The notes beneath the pieces were generated by a model, which had not been told where the DNA came from, did not search any database, and worked only from the letters and a program-made list of their open reading frames with translations. Positions 1-5,998 of a stretch of 14,034 nucleotides of DNA are shown one piece after another. The first letter of the stretch is position 1. Every line of letters begins with the position of its first letter. The DNA comes from Patescibacteria group bacterium (GTDB taxonomy: Bacteria; Patescibacteriota; Gracilibacteria; Peribacterales; Peribacteraceae), in the NCBI GenBank assembly GCA_018818235.1, contig JAHISE010000099.1:1-14034 (forward strand). Reading direction: 5' to 3'. A program made the translations under genes and the position numbers.

Positions 1-126
1 AGATTACACAGATTAACAGCCTTCGCCTCTTGGCTATGGCCGTCAGGCGCTGATTACGCAGATTCAAATATTTAGTTGTTTTGCATACACAAAGCTTCGA
101 TACAAAATATCTGCGCCATCTGCGGT
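1..126. repeat. Repeat-derived intergenic DNA with GATTAC-type copies and a hairpin
   Basis: This stretch beyond the 3' end of the first glycosyltransferase holds no gene. Two similar words flank an imperfect hairpin: AGATTACACAGATTA at 1-15 and TGATTACGCAGATT at 51-64. The hairpin core (about 25-49) pairs CGCCT with AGGCG and GGC with GCC. A third piece, ATCTGCGCCATCTGCGGTT (109-127), is of the same kind. Similar words are, from general experience, dispersed intergenic repeats in several bacterial groups. I infer repeat-derived spacer; no function is visible. Confidence 0.5.
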
Positions 127-135
127 TCAGATATT
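106..135 (-). terminator. Inverted repeat over the stop codon of the first glycosyltransferase
   Basis: AATATCTG (106-113) and CAGATATT (128-135) are a perfect 8-bp inverted repeat around a 14-base loop, and one arm overlaps the last codons and stop of the gene. On the minus strand the stem is followed by only a short T-rich run. It could end transcription or protect the 3' end, but it could equally be another repeat hairpin. Confidence 0.3.
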
Positions 136-1263
136 AGCAAGCGATTTCAAAAAATCCGCATAATCTTTAATACACTTATTCCTCTCGAACCTTTCCAAAA
201 TCTTTGGAGCTTCTGCCGCAAGGCGTCCACGCAGAGCTTCATCTCCAAGCAGAAATCTGATCTTTTCCGCCATATCTTCCGGAGTTCCATCCGTTATTAT
301 TCCATTTACACCATGTTCAATAACTTCGGGAACAACTCCAACCGGAGTAGAAATTACCGGCATGCCACACGCCATGGCTTCCAATACGCTTCTTGGTCCT
401 CCTTCACTTTTAGATGGTAATACAAACATATATGAACTTAATACTGCCCCGATCACTGCAGAAAGATTCGGTAACCATCCAAGGAATATTACTCGATTTT
501 CTAAATCAAGATTTCTAACCATTTTTTCATACTTTTCTCTTTCCGGACCATCTCCAATAACAACAAGCCTTGCACTTTTAAGTAAGGCAATTGCTTCTAT
601 AAGCTCCTCCAATCCTTTGTTTGGAACAAGTCTGCCACAGAACGAAACATCATAAATAATTGGAGGTGCTTGTTGTGTGGTCAATATCTCACGATCCAGA
701 TAGAAAGAAGGAACAATACGAATTTTTTCTTCAGGAATATTCCATTTAATAAGTCTTTCTTTAACGTGATTGCTGACTGCCCTTACCGCAACCGCATGGC
801 GAACGGCCAAAGGAAAATGAAGACGAGATAATATTTTGCCTATCCATTCCTTTATGTTTGCACTGCGCGGATAACCAACTATGTGATGCACTTCCAATGC
901 AAAAGGCATACTGGTTGCCCTTGCCAATCGTATTGCACCAACTCCGTTATAAAAAGGAGGATACTCATGCACTGTCATCACTTCATGTCCGAAAGTCTTT
1001 ATCAGATCCTGTCCTTTATGGTAAATCCACCATGGCTGATGAACCATAGGCCATGGACATGGGTGAAAAAATACCTGTCCTCCCATAAGTGCCGATTCTC
1101 CTGCCTTTGTTCCTTGTCTTCCCGTACTACTTGGAAGAAATATGCGCGGACATATTATGTCTATTCTTTCAAAGTGCTTTCTGAGTTCCTGCAGTGTGTA
1201 CCAGAATGCCCCCTGCTTTCGCTGGAGAATGGAGCGGTCGCCACTGATCATCAGAAGTTTCAT
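127..1263 (-). CDS. GT4-family (GT-B fold) glycosyltransferase
   Basis: A 378-residue protein, normal for a GT4 enzyme, that would transfer a sugar from a nucleotide-sugar donor to a glycan or lipid-linked acceptor in the cytoplasm. It opens with the hydrophobic strand MKLLMISGDRS. GRLVPNKG lies near residues 210-217, VVIGDGPE near 235-242, and the donor-binding E-x7-E motif (EGGPRSVLE) at E287 and E295, followed by AMACGMPVIS. The ATG at 1263 is preferred over a TTG at 1299 because the protein then begins at the usual first beta strand. There is no Shine-Dalgarno sequence, but TATCTT lies at -13 to -8. It is the last of the minus-strand genes, 81 bp after the neighbouring glycosyltransferase, with a repeat between them. 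Donor and acceptor cannot be named. Confidence 0.9.
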   Translation of the reverse strand: MKLLMISGDRSILQRKQGAFWYTLQELRKHFERIDIICPRIFLPSSTGRQGTKAGESALMGGQVFFHPCPWPMVHQPWWIYHKGQDLIKTFGHEVMTVHEYPPFYNGVGAIRLARATSMPFALEVHHIVGYPRSANIKEWIGKILSRLHFPLAVRHAVAVRAVSNHVKERLIKWNIPEEKIRIVPSFYLDREILTTQQAPPIIYDVSFCGRLVPNKGLEELIEAIALLKSARLVVIGDGPEREKYEKMVRNLDLENRVIFLGWLPNLSAVIGAVLSSYMFVLPSKSEGGPRSVLEAMACGMPVISTPVGVVPEVIEHGVNGIITDGTPEDMAEKIRFLLGDEALRGRLAAEAPKILERFERNKCIKDYADFLKSLANI

Positions 1264-1270
1264 TAGGTAG

Positions 1271-1276
1271 AAGATA
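1271..1276 (-). promoter_or_regulatory. Possible -10 element of a leaderless transcript
   Basis: TATCTT sits at -13 to -8 from the ATG at 1263. Seventeen bases upstream is TTGCCT (1294-1299), a fair match to a -35 box. Transcription would then begin at or next to the ATG. This is inference from spacing shared with three other genes here. Confidence 0.35.
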
Positions 1277-1297
1277 TATTGAAAAGGCAACCGAGGC

Positions 1298-1350
1298 AAT
1301 TGAGGAATTCACTTTTCACTTTTCATTTTTCATTTTTCACTATCTCAATT
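1298..1350. repeat. TTTTCAC/TTTTCAT heptamer array bounded by AATTGAG/CTCAATT
   Basis: The gap between two glycosyltransferase genes is almost filled by degenerate heptamers (TTTTCAC, TTTTCAT; about 1310-1340). A perfect 7-bp inverted repeat flanks the array: AATTGAG at 1298-1304 and CTCAATT at 1344-1350. The right side reaches the stop codon of the upstream gene at 1345. Confidence 0.75.
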
Positions 1351-2493
1351 ACTCCTTTTTCCATCTTCAAACAATCTTAAACTTTCTGCAGCAACCTCCC
1401 CCCACCCCCTCCTCTCCGCTCTATCCGAAGCCTCCAATGCAAAATCCTGATAATTATTCCTGATCTCTTCAATCGAATTAACAATTGAATCAACTGACTT
1501 AAGATCTCTAATTACCATCCCTTTTCTAAGATTCTCGCTTAAGCCCGTTTCCTTTGTCAAAAGAACCGGAAGTCCACAGGACCTTGCCTCAAGTGCAATA
1601 TTGGGGCTGATTTCTGTAATGGAAGGAATTACCAATAAATCATGCCCCTCAAATACCTTCCTCTTTTCTTCACCGTGCACAGGAGCTGCGAACATTACGC
1701 GATCCCTTAGCTTAAGATTGGAAACCAGTTTGCTCAACTTTTCTTTCTTTGGTCCATCCCCAACCAGAGTTAAACGAATTTCCGGAATTTTTTTGATAGC
1801 TTTTAAAAGATTTGGAAGATTCTTAAATCCCACGAATCTTCCCATAAATAGAATACTGAATGGATGACGGGCAACGTGAATCTCGGACATTCCCATAGGC
1901 ATAGCATTTTCAATTACGCAGTGAGGAGGTAACCTTTTAAAAGCCCCCTCATAAATCTCCTCCTGAAACCTTGTCGAAAAAACAATATGATCGAAACTCT
2001 TTAACAACGAGTAAACTAGTAAACGAGTAAACGAGTAAACGAAACTGCGTCTCCCATACCATTCTCTTAAACTCCGCCTGCCCCCTACCGCGGTATAACG
2101 TTCCCATACGAAGTCCCCACCTAACCTTAGTATCTTCTTGGGCTTTTTAAGTCGAGCAAACTTCAAAGGAACTCCACAACTGACTGATGAAAATGCATAA
2201 ATAATATCCGCATCCTTCCCAACCTTCTTCAATGCCCTCGCATACCTGAACCACCTGCAAATAGGACAACGTCCAAATTTAACCTTAACTATTTCAACAG
2301 CATCTGACGAGTGACTAGTGACCAGTGACCCTCCTTCGTGCTTTTGGCACTCCGGAAGGGTAGGCGAGTGACAATACGTTACTACAATTACTTCCATCTC
2401 CCTCCGACTCAACTCATTTGCCAACGCACAAACATACGTTGCAGGCCCTCCAATGTCAGGAGGATAGATACCTGTGGCAAGAACTATCTTCAT
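1345..2493 (-). CDS. GT4-family glycosyltransferase carrying two in-frame repeat insertions
   Basis: A 382-residue GT-B glycosyltransferase. MKIVLATGIYPPDIGGPATY is the typical GT4 opening with the glycine-rich acceptor loop. MGRFVGFKNLPNLLKAI lies near residues 217-233, LVGDGPKKEKL near 243-253, and the E-x7-E motif (EISPNIALE) at E294 and E302, before ARSCGLPVLL. Two stretches come from repeat DNA: residues about 41-63 (GTGACCA-type, 2306-2372) and 152-162 (GAGTAAAC octamers, 2009-2040). Both avoid the catalytic motifs and preserve the frame, so the enzyme is probably active. The ATG at 2493 has no Shine-Dalgarno sequence but has TATTAT at -13 to -8. It lies 46 bp downstream of rmlB, so its donor could be an rml-derived deoxysugar; that is only inference. 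Confidence 0.9.
   Translation of the reverse strand: MKIVLATGIYPPDIGGPATYVCALANELSRREMEVIVVTYCHSPTLPECQKHEGGSLVTSHSSDAVEIVKVKFGRCPICRWFRYARALKKVGKDADIIYAFSSVSCGVPLKFARLKKPKKILRLGGDFVWERYTAVGGRRSLREWYGRRSFVYSFTRLLVYSLLKSFDHIVFSTRFQEEIYEGAFKRLPPHCVIENAMPMGMSEIHVARHPFSILFMGRFVGFKNLPNLLKAIKKIPEIRLTLVGDGPKKEKLSKLVSNLKLRDRVMFAAPVHGEEKRKVFEGHDLLVIPSITEISPNIALEARSCGLPVLLTKETGLSENLRKGMVIRDLKSVDSIVNSIEEIRNNYQDFALEASDRAERRGWGEVAAESLRLFEDGKRSN
2009..2040. repeat. GAGTAAAC octamer array inside a glycosyltransferase gene
   Basis: Four consecutive octamers (GAGTAAAC, TAGTAAAC, GAGTAAAC, GAGTAAAC). Read on the minus strand they encode VYSFTRLLVYS. The same word recurs in the spacer at 8567-8646, so this is a dispersed repeat within coding sequence. 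Confidence 0.85.
2306..2372. repeat. GTGACCA-type repeat plus hairpin inside a glycosyltransferase gene
   Basis: Degenerate heptamers (GAGTGAC, TAGTGAC, CAGTGAC) at 2310-2330 are followed by an imperfect hairpin, in which ACCCTCCTTC pairs loosely with GGAAGGGT, and then a final GAGTGAC at 2366-2372. The segment encodes about residues 41-63 of the glycosyltransferase. The same heptamers occur between genes at 4371-4401, 4842-4867 and 13455-13470. Confidence 0.8.
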
Positions 2494-2500
2494 AGACCCA

Positions 2501-2506
2501 ATAATA
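2501..2506 (-). promoter_or_regulatory. Possible -10 element of a leaderless transcript
   Basis: TATTAT occupies -13 to -8 from the ATG at 2493, the same spacing as three other genes in the window. No -35 match is visible at the expected distance. Confidence 0.35.
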
Positions 2507-2539
2507 CATGATTTAAAAGTACATTTGGTGTTTTTTGCA

Positions 2540-3475
2540 TTATTTGTACCGATACCACTCCACCGTCCTCTCTATCCCCTCCTCAAAACTGACCTGAGGA
2601 GACCAACCTAGTTCTTTTGTATTACTAGAATCCAGAGCATAACGCCAATCGTGTCCGGGACGATCTTCAACGAACTCGATTAGATCATGAGATTTTCCAA
2701 GTTTATCAAGTACAACCTTTGCAGTTTCTATGTTCTCACGCTCAGAGTCGGCACTTATAAGATAAATCTCCCCATCCTTACCATCTGAAAGCACTTTTTC
2801 AACTGCATCAGTATGATCTGTAACATAAAGCCAATCACGCTTCTGTTTCCCTTCCCCGTAAACCGGAATCGATTTGTCTGCGAGCGCGTTTCTGATGATA
2901 GTTGGTAAAAACTTTTCATCCGCCTGATGCGGACCGAAGTTATTTGTACAACGGGTAATACGAGCTCTGATTCCATGCGTATGAACAGCTGCAAGAACAA
3001 AGAAGTCTCCCGCTGCTTTGGATGCTGCGTAAGGATTGCAGGGATTAAGAGCAGATTTTGGTGTGCATGAAGGATCACTGTCTTCGAGTCCTCCATAAAC
3101 TTCATCAGTTGAAATGTGCAGGAGCAGAACTTCAGGATGTTCCTTAACAACCTCAACCAGATTCTGAGTTCCAATTATATTTGTCTGCAAAAAAGGAGCA
3201 GCTTCTTTTATTGAATTATCCACATGAGTCTCTGCCGCAAAGTTTACGATTGTGTTGATCTTATTATCCTCGATGATTCCTTTTACAAGTTCCTGATCTG
3301 CAATGTCACCCTCTACGAATTTGATCTTATCCGCTATGGGATCTAAGAATGACTTATCCGCCGCATAAGTGAGTTTATCCAGAACTGTTATGGAGTCATC
3401 CGGATGATTCTGAGAATGCCTGAGTGCAAAGTGGGAGCCTATAAAACCAGCCGCTCCGGTGACTAGAATTTGCAT
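2540..3475 (-). CDS. rmlB: dTDP-glucose 4,6-dehydratase
   Basis: RmlB converts dTDP-glucose to dTDP-4-keto-6-deoxyglucose, the second step of dTDP-deoxysugar (for example rhamnose) synthesis, in the cytoplasm with bound NAD. The 311-residue protein is an extended short-chain dehydrogenase. It has the GAAGFIG dinucleotide loop at residues 7-13, FAAETHVDNS near 79-88, the catalytic Thr-Asp-Glu in STDEVYG (T123, D124, E125), the YAASK pair Y149 and K153, CTNNFGPHQ near 176-184, RDWLYV at 213-218 and RPGHDWRYALD near 272-282. These are RmlB-specific rather than general epimerase motifs. The ATG at 3475 is chosen over a GTG at 3508 because the Rossmann strand then begins at residue 1. It diverges from rmlA, and a glycosyltransferase follows 46 bp downstream. 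Confidence 0.95.
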   Translation of the reverse strand: MQILVTGAAGFIGSHFALRHSQNHPDDSITVLDKLTYAADKSFLDPIADKIKFVEGDIADQELVKGIIEDNKINTIVNFAAETHVDNSIKEAAPFLQTNIIGTQNLVEVVKEHPEVLLLHISTDEVYGGLEDSDPSCTPKSALNPCNPYAASKAAGDFFVLAAVHTHGIRARITRCTNNFGPHQADEKFLPTIIRNALADKSIPVYGEGKQKRDWLYVTDHTDAVEKVLSDGKDGEIYLISADSERENIETAKVVLDKLGKSHDLIEFVEDRPGHDWRYALDSSNTKELGWSPQVSFEEGIERTVEWYRYK

Positions 3476-3658
3476 TGAGGAAGTTAATGATTGAATAAAA
3501 TTGGTCACAGATTAGTTAACTGGTTTCTAGTTTACTGGTTTACTAGTTCGCTGACACAGAAATATCCAGATTTTTTAACTTGGAACTAGTCAACTTGCTA
3601 ACTAGTTAACTATTAATTTGCTGGTAAAAAGGCTTATATACCAATATGCTCTGAGACT
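3476..3658. repeat. rmlB-rmlA divergent spacer with paired GTTTACT-type repeats
   Basis: Two repeat arms lie between the divergent rml genes: GTTAACTGGTTTCTAGTTTA and onward (about 3514-3548) and a loosely complementary arm ending in CTAACTAGTTAAC (about 3578-3610). The unit is a degenerate 7-8-mer related to GGTTTACT. Promoters for both genes should lie in this spacer. TATGCT (3645-3650) before rmlA and TAACTT (3481-3486) before rmlB are the only -10-like words close to the starts. Confidence 0.65.
3645..3650 (+). promoter_or_regulatory. Possible -10 element before rmlA
   Basis: TATGCT lies at -14 to -9 from the rmlA ATG. TATATA (3635-3640) is an alternative -10 that would give a leader of roughly ten bases. 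TTGCTG (3618-3623) is too close to TATATA and too far from TATGCT to be a standard -35 box. Confidence 0.3.
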
Positions 3659-4363
3659 ATGAAAGGCATCCTAATCTGCGGCGGCACAGGAACCAGACTT
3701 CGTCCTCTGACGAATATCCTGAATAAAAGCCTGCTTCCGGTGTATCACAGGCCTTTGATTGAATATCCTCTGGGAGTGCTTCTGGACGCAGGAATAAAGG
3801 ATATTGCGGTAGTTACAGGAACCGAGCATCTGGATCAGATGACCGGCTTTCTAGGGTCCGGATCTCAGTTTGATTGCGAATTTACTTTTAAAGTGCAGGA
3901 AAAGGCGGGGGGTATTGCTCAAGCTCTGGGATTGGCAGAAGAGTTTGCGGAAGGAGAAAACATCTGTGCGATTCTTGGAGATAACATTTTCTTCGATGAT
4001 ATTTCTGAACCAATCAAAAACTTTAAGGAAGGAGGTCATGTGTTTCTTAAAGAGGTTGAAGATCCCGAGCGATTCGGAGTTGTTCAGGTCGAAGGTGATA
4101 AAGCAAAATCAATCGAGGAAAAACCAGTTGAACCAAAAAGTAATTACGCACAAACCGGTTGTTACCTTTTTGATAACAAATGTTTTGACGTTATCAAAGA
4201 ACTAAAACCATCCCCTCGCGGAGAATTGGAGATTACTGATGTTGCACGTTGGTATTTGGACAACGAAGAACTTGCATTCACATTACTGGAAGAAGAATGG
4301 ATAGATGCGGGGACGTTTGAGAGTTTGTTTAAAGCCGCAGGACTGGTAAGAGATAGAAGGTAA
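3659..4363 (+). CDS. rmlA: Glucose-1-phosphate thymidylyltransferase, short form
   Basis: RmlA joins dTTP and glucose-1-phosphate to give dTDP-glucose and pyrophosphate, the substrate of the RmlB encoded next door. The nucleotidyltransferase signature GGTGTRLRPLT is at residues 8-18, followed by NKSLLPVYHRPLIEYPL at 22-38, EKAGGIAQAL at 81-90, the metal-binding LGDNIF at 106-111, DPERFGVV at 135-142, SIEEKP at 151-156, GELEITD at 188-194 and WIDAGTF at 214-220. At 234 residues it lacks the C-terminal helical region of the usual ~290-residue tetrameric enzyme, where the allosteric site lies, so it may be free of dTDP-rhamnose feedback. UTP or another sugar phosphate as substrate cannot be excluded, but the rmlB neighbour favours dTTP/glucose. 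The stop codon abuts the inverted repeat that begins the next unit. Confidence 0.92.
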   Translation: MKGILICGGTGTRLRPLTNILNKSLLPVYHRPLIEYPLGVLLDAGIKDIAVVTGTEHLDQMTGFLGSGSQFDCEFTFKVQEKAGGIAQALGLAEEFAEGENICAILGDNIFFDDISEPIKNFKEGGHVFLKEVEDPERFGVVQVEGDKAKSIEEKPVEPKSNYAQTGCYLFDNKCFDVIKELKPSPRGELEITDVARWYLDNEELAFTLLEEEWIDAGTFESLFKAAGLVRDRR

Positions 4364-4370
4364 TTTTGGG

Positions 4371-4401
4371 GGTCACTGGTCGCTGGTCACTGGTCACTAG
4401 T
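4371..4401. repeat. GGTCACT heptamer array, left arm
   Basis: Four and a half degenerate heptamers, GGTCACT GGTCGCT GGTCACT GGTCACT AGTC, directly after the rmlA stop and the TTTTGGGGG end. They are complementary in reading to the GACCAGC arm at 4842-4867. Confidence 0.85.
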
Positions 4402-4458
4402 CAGAAATACCTTCTAAAGCATTGATAGTAATTTAGTATTGATGTACGGTGGTACACC

Positions 4459-4839
4459 ATGGCGTTTGCTAAATTTGAAGATATTAAAGCTTGGCAAGAA
4501 GCAAGAGAACTAAATAAGCTCATACATCAAATATGTGAACGAGCTCATGTACAAAGAGACCAAAGTTGGATCGACCAGATTACAAGAGCAGGCAATTCGA
4601 TAATGGCAAATATTGCTGAAGGTAATGATTCGAAATCTGATGTTGAATTCGCTAAATTTCTTGGTTATGCCAAACGCTCAGCTTCTGAAGTAAGGTCACA
4701 CCTTTATTATGCACTAGATAAGAATTACATTTTCCAAGAAGAATTTTCTAATCTTGCCGGTAAAACCAATACAATTAGTTCACGAATTTCAAATTTGATT
4801 CGATACTTATACAAAAGCAAAAGGAAAATTAGATCTTAG
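4459..4839 (+). CDS. Four-helix-bundle protein, 23S rRNA intervening-sequence family
   Basis: A 126-residue helical protein of the family first seen as ORFs inside 23S rRNA intervening sequences (TIGR02436/PF05635 type). The hallmarks are KFEDIKAWQEAREL near residues 5-18, QITRAGNSIMANIAEGND near 40-57, EFAKFLGYAKRSASEVRSHL near 63-82, and a final helix ending LIRYLYKS near 113-120. Family members often form ring-shaped oligomers of four-helix bundles; their molecular role is unsettled. No signal peptide or membrane segment is seen. It is not within an rRNA gene here but between rmlA and a convergent glycosyltransferase, enclosed by inverted repeats. GGTGG six bases before the ATG is the nearest thing to a ribosome-binding site in the window. 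Confidence 0.88.
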   Translation: MAFAKFEDIKAWQEARELNKLIHQICERAHVQRDQSWIDQITRAGNSIMANIAEGNDSKSDVEFAKFLGYAKRSASEVRSHLYYALDKNYIFQEEFSNLAGKTNTISSRISNLIRYLYKSKRKIRS

Positions 4840-4841
4840 TT

Positions 4842-4867
4842 TGACCAGCGACCAGCGACCAGCGACT
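4842..4867. repeat. GACCAGC heptamer array, right arm
   Basis: Three tandem GACCAGC units and a partial one follow the four-helix-bundle stop codon by two bases. It is the opposed partner of the 4371-4401 array, so the two arms could pair across the gene. Confidence 0.85.
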
Positions 4868-4900
4868 ACAAACACTCCGACTACATAACAAAGCTATGTT

Positions 4901-5998
4901 TTACCTGACCCCCAAAACTTCCTTATATACTTCATCATACTTCCCTGCAATAACCCCCCACTCATATTTCTCCGCATTCTTCTTCCCCGCCTCCGTTAGC
5001 CTTTTCCTAAGCTCACGATCACTGAGTAACCTCCCAAGTTCATTTGCGGCATGCTCCGGATTATCAGGTTTAATAAGCAATCCTGTCTTGTCTTTGATTA
5101 CAACATCGGGGATTCCATCAATCTGTGTTCCCAGAACAGCACACCCAGCTGCCTGTGCCTCCAAAAAGACATTACCGAGTGCTTCACGACGCGAAAGTCC
5201 GCAGAATATCTCCGCCTGAGCGTATTCTTTATAAACATCGGGTGGAGCAATGTATCCGAGGAACTTTACATAATTTTTTATTCCCAAATCTTCAGTCAAC
5301 TTTTCCAGATTAGATCTTTGAGAACCATCTCCGACTATCCTTAAACGGAGCTCCCCTCCCCCCTCGGGAGAGGGGCTGGGGGAGAGGGCGATACGAGCAA
5401 CTGCCTGCAATAGAGTATCTATGCCCTTCATTTTCTCCAGCCTCCCGACAAATAAGATACGACCGGACACTTTCTCGTACCAACTCAAAGAATCTGTAAT
5501 AGCCTTCATGTCTATACCATTTGGTATAAGGATTGCATCATCACGACCGAACTTCTTAGCTCTTTTGATGAGCACATTACTGATGCACGTGATCTTGTTT
5601 GCTGCTTTGTGCATTTCTTTAAGATACATTTTTGTATTTGTGCTCTGGCAAGTAAGTATCCGTTTTGCTCCAAAGAAAGCAACCCCGCAAAAACACATTG
5701 CAAGCCCTGCGAATGATTCCAGTACGGCATGGGTAATGTTTGGCTTAAGTTTGTAAACTGCAAATGGAGACAAAAAAGGATAAAGCCACTTATCAAACTT
5801 GTTTCCAAATCCAACTCTTACAACAGGGGTTCCGTTTTCTAAGCGACCTTGTTTTGGCAGATCTTTTCTTAACCGCGCTGTGACTATTGTGAAATCATAT
5901 TTATCTCTGAGCAGTGGAGGAACTTCCTCAACACATGCCTCCGCACCGCTACGGAAGGGGGTGACGAATGCCGAAAGGATGACAATGTGAGGCTTCAT
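4901..5998 (-). CDS. GT4-family glycosyltransferase with a proline/glycine hairpin insertion
   Basis: A 365-residue GT-B glycosyltransferase acting in the cytoplasm. The N-terminal half has the acceptor loop FVTPFRSGAEACVEEVPPLL near residues 11-30. Then come LIPNGIDM near 157-164, FVGRLEKMKGIDTLLQAV near 183-200, IVGDGSQR near 221-228 and the E-x7-E motif EALGNVFLE at E272 and E280, followed by AQAAGCAVLGT. Residues 205-216 (LSPSPSPEGGGE) are encoded by a GC-rich hairpin repeat between two conserved segments, in a surface loop by homology. The last codons and stop fall in the end repeat of the adjacent cassette. The ATG overlaps the stop of the upstream glycosyltransferase as ATGA, so translation is probably coupled. 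Specificity is unknown. Confidence 0.9.
   Translation of the reverse strand: MKPHIVILSAFVTPFRSGAEACVEEVPPLLRDKYDFTIVTARLRKDLPKQGRLENGTPVVRVGFGNKFDKWLYPFLSPFAVYKLKPNITHAVLESFAGLAMCFCGVAFFGAKRILTCQSTNTKMYLKEMHKAANKITCISNVLIKRAKKFGRDDAILIPNGIDMKAITDSLSWYEKVSGRILFVGRLEKMKGIDTLLQAVARIALSPSPSPEGGGELRLRIVGDGSQRSNLEKLTEDLGIKNYVKFLGYIAPPDVYKEYAQAEIFCGLSRREALGNVFLEAQAAGCAVLGTQIDGIPDVVIKDKTGLLIKPDNPEHAANELGRLLSDRELRKRLTEAGKKNAEKYEWGVIAGKYDEVYKEVLGVR
5351..5388. repeat. GC-rich palindromic insertion encoding SPSPSPEGGG
   Basis: A C-rich arm (CTCCCCTCCCCCCTC, 5351-5365) faces a G-rich arm (GAGGGGCTGGGGGAG, about 5369-5383) around a very short loop. On the minus strand it reads as LSPSPSPEGGGE. From general experience such hairpins are dispersed in unrelated bacteria both between and inside genes. 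Confidence 0.75.

Larger units (their letters stand above)
4364..4917. mobile_element. Candidate repeat-bounded cassette around the four-helix-bundle gene
   Basis: A perfect 12-bp inverted repeat, TTTTGGGGGTCA (4364-4375) and TGACCCCCAAAA (4906-4917), bounds 554 bp. Just inside are opposed heptamer arms: (GGTCACT/GGTCGCT) at about 4371-4401 and (GACCAGC) at 4842-4867. The only gene within is the four-helix-bundle protein. The left end touches the rmlA stop and the right end lies within the last codons of the neighbouring glycosyltransferase. There is no transposase, and no target-site duplication that I can recognise. Movement in trans is inference; the inverted-repeat boundary is directly seen. 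Confidence 0.5.

Noticed and set aside
76..420. Plus-strand ORF over the first glycosyltransferase
   Set aside because: It lies mostly antisense to a well-supported GT4 gene and has a cysteine/serine-rich composition typical of a shadow frame.
2755..3174. 139-codon minus-strand ORF in another frame of rmlB
   Set aside because: It is wholly inside rmlB, whose motifs are unmistakable in the other frame.
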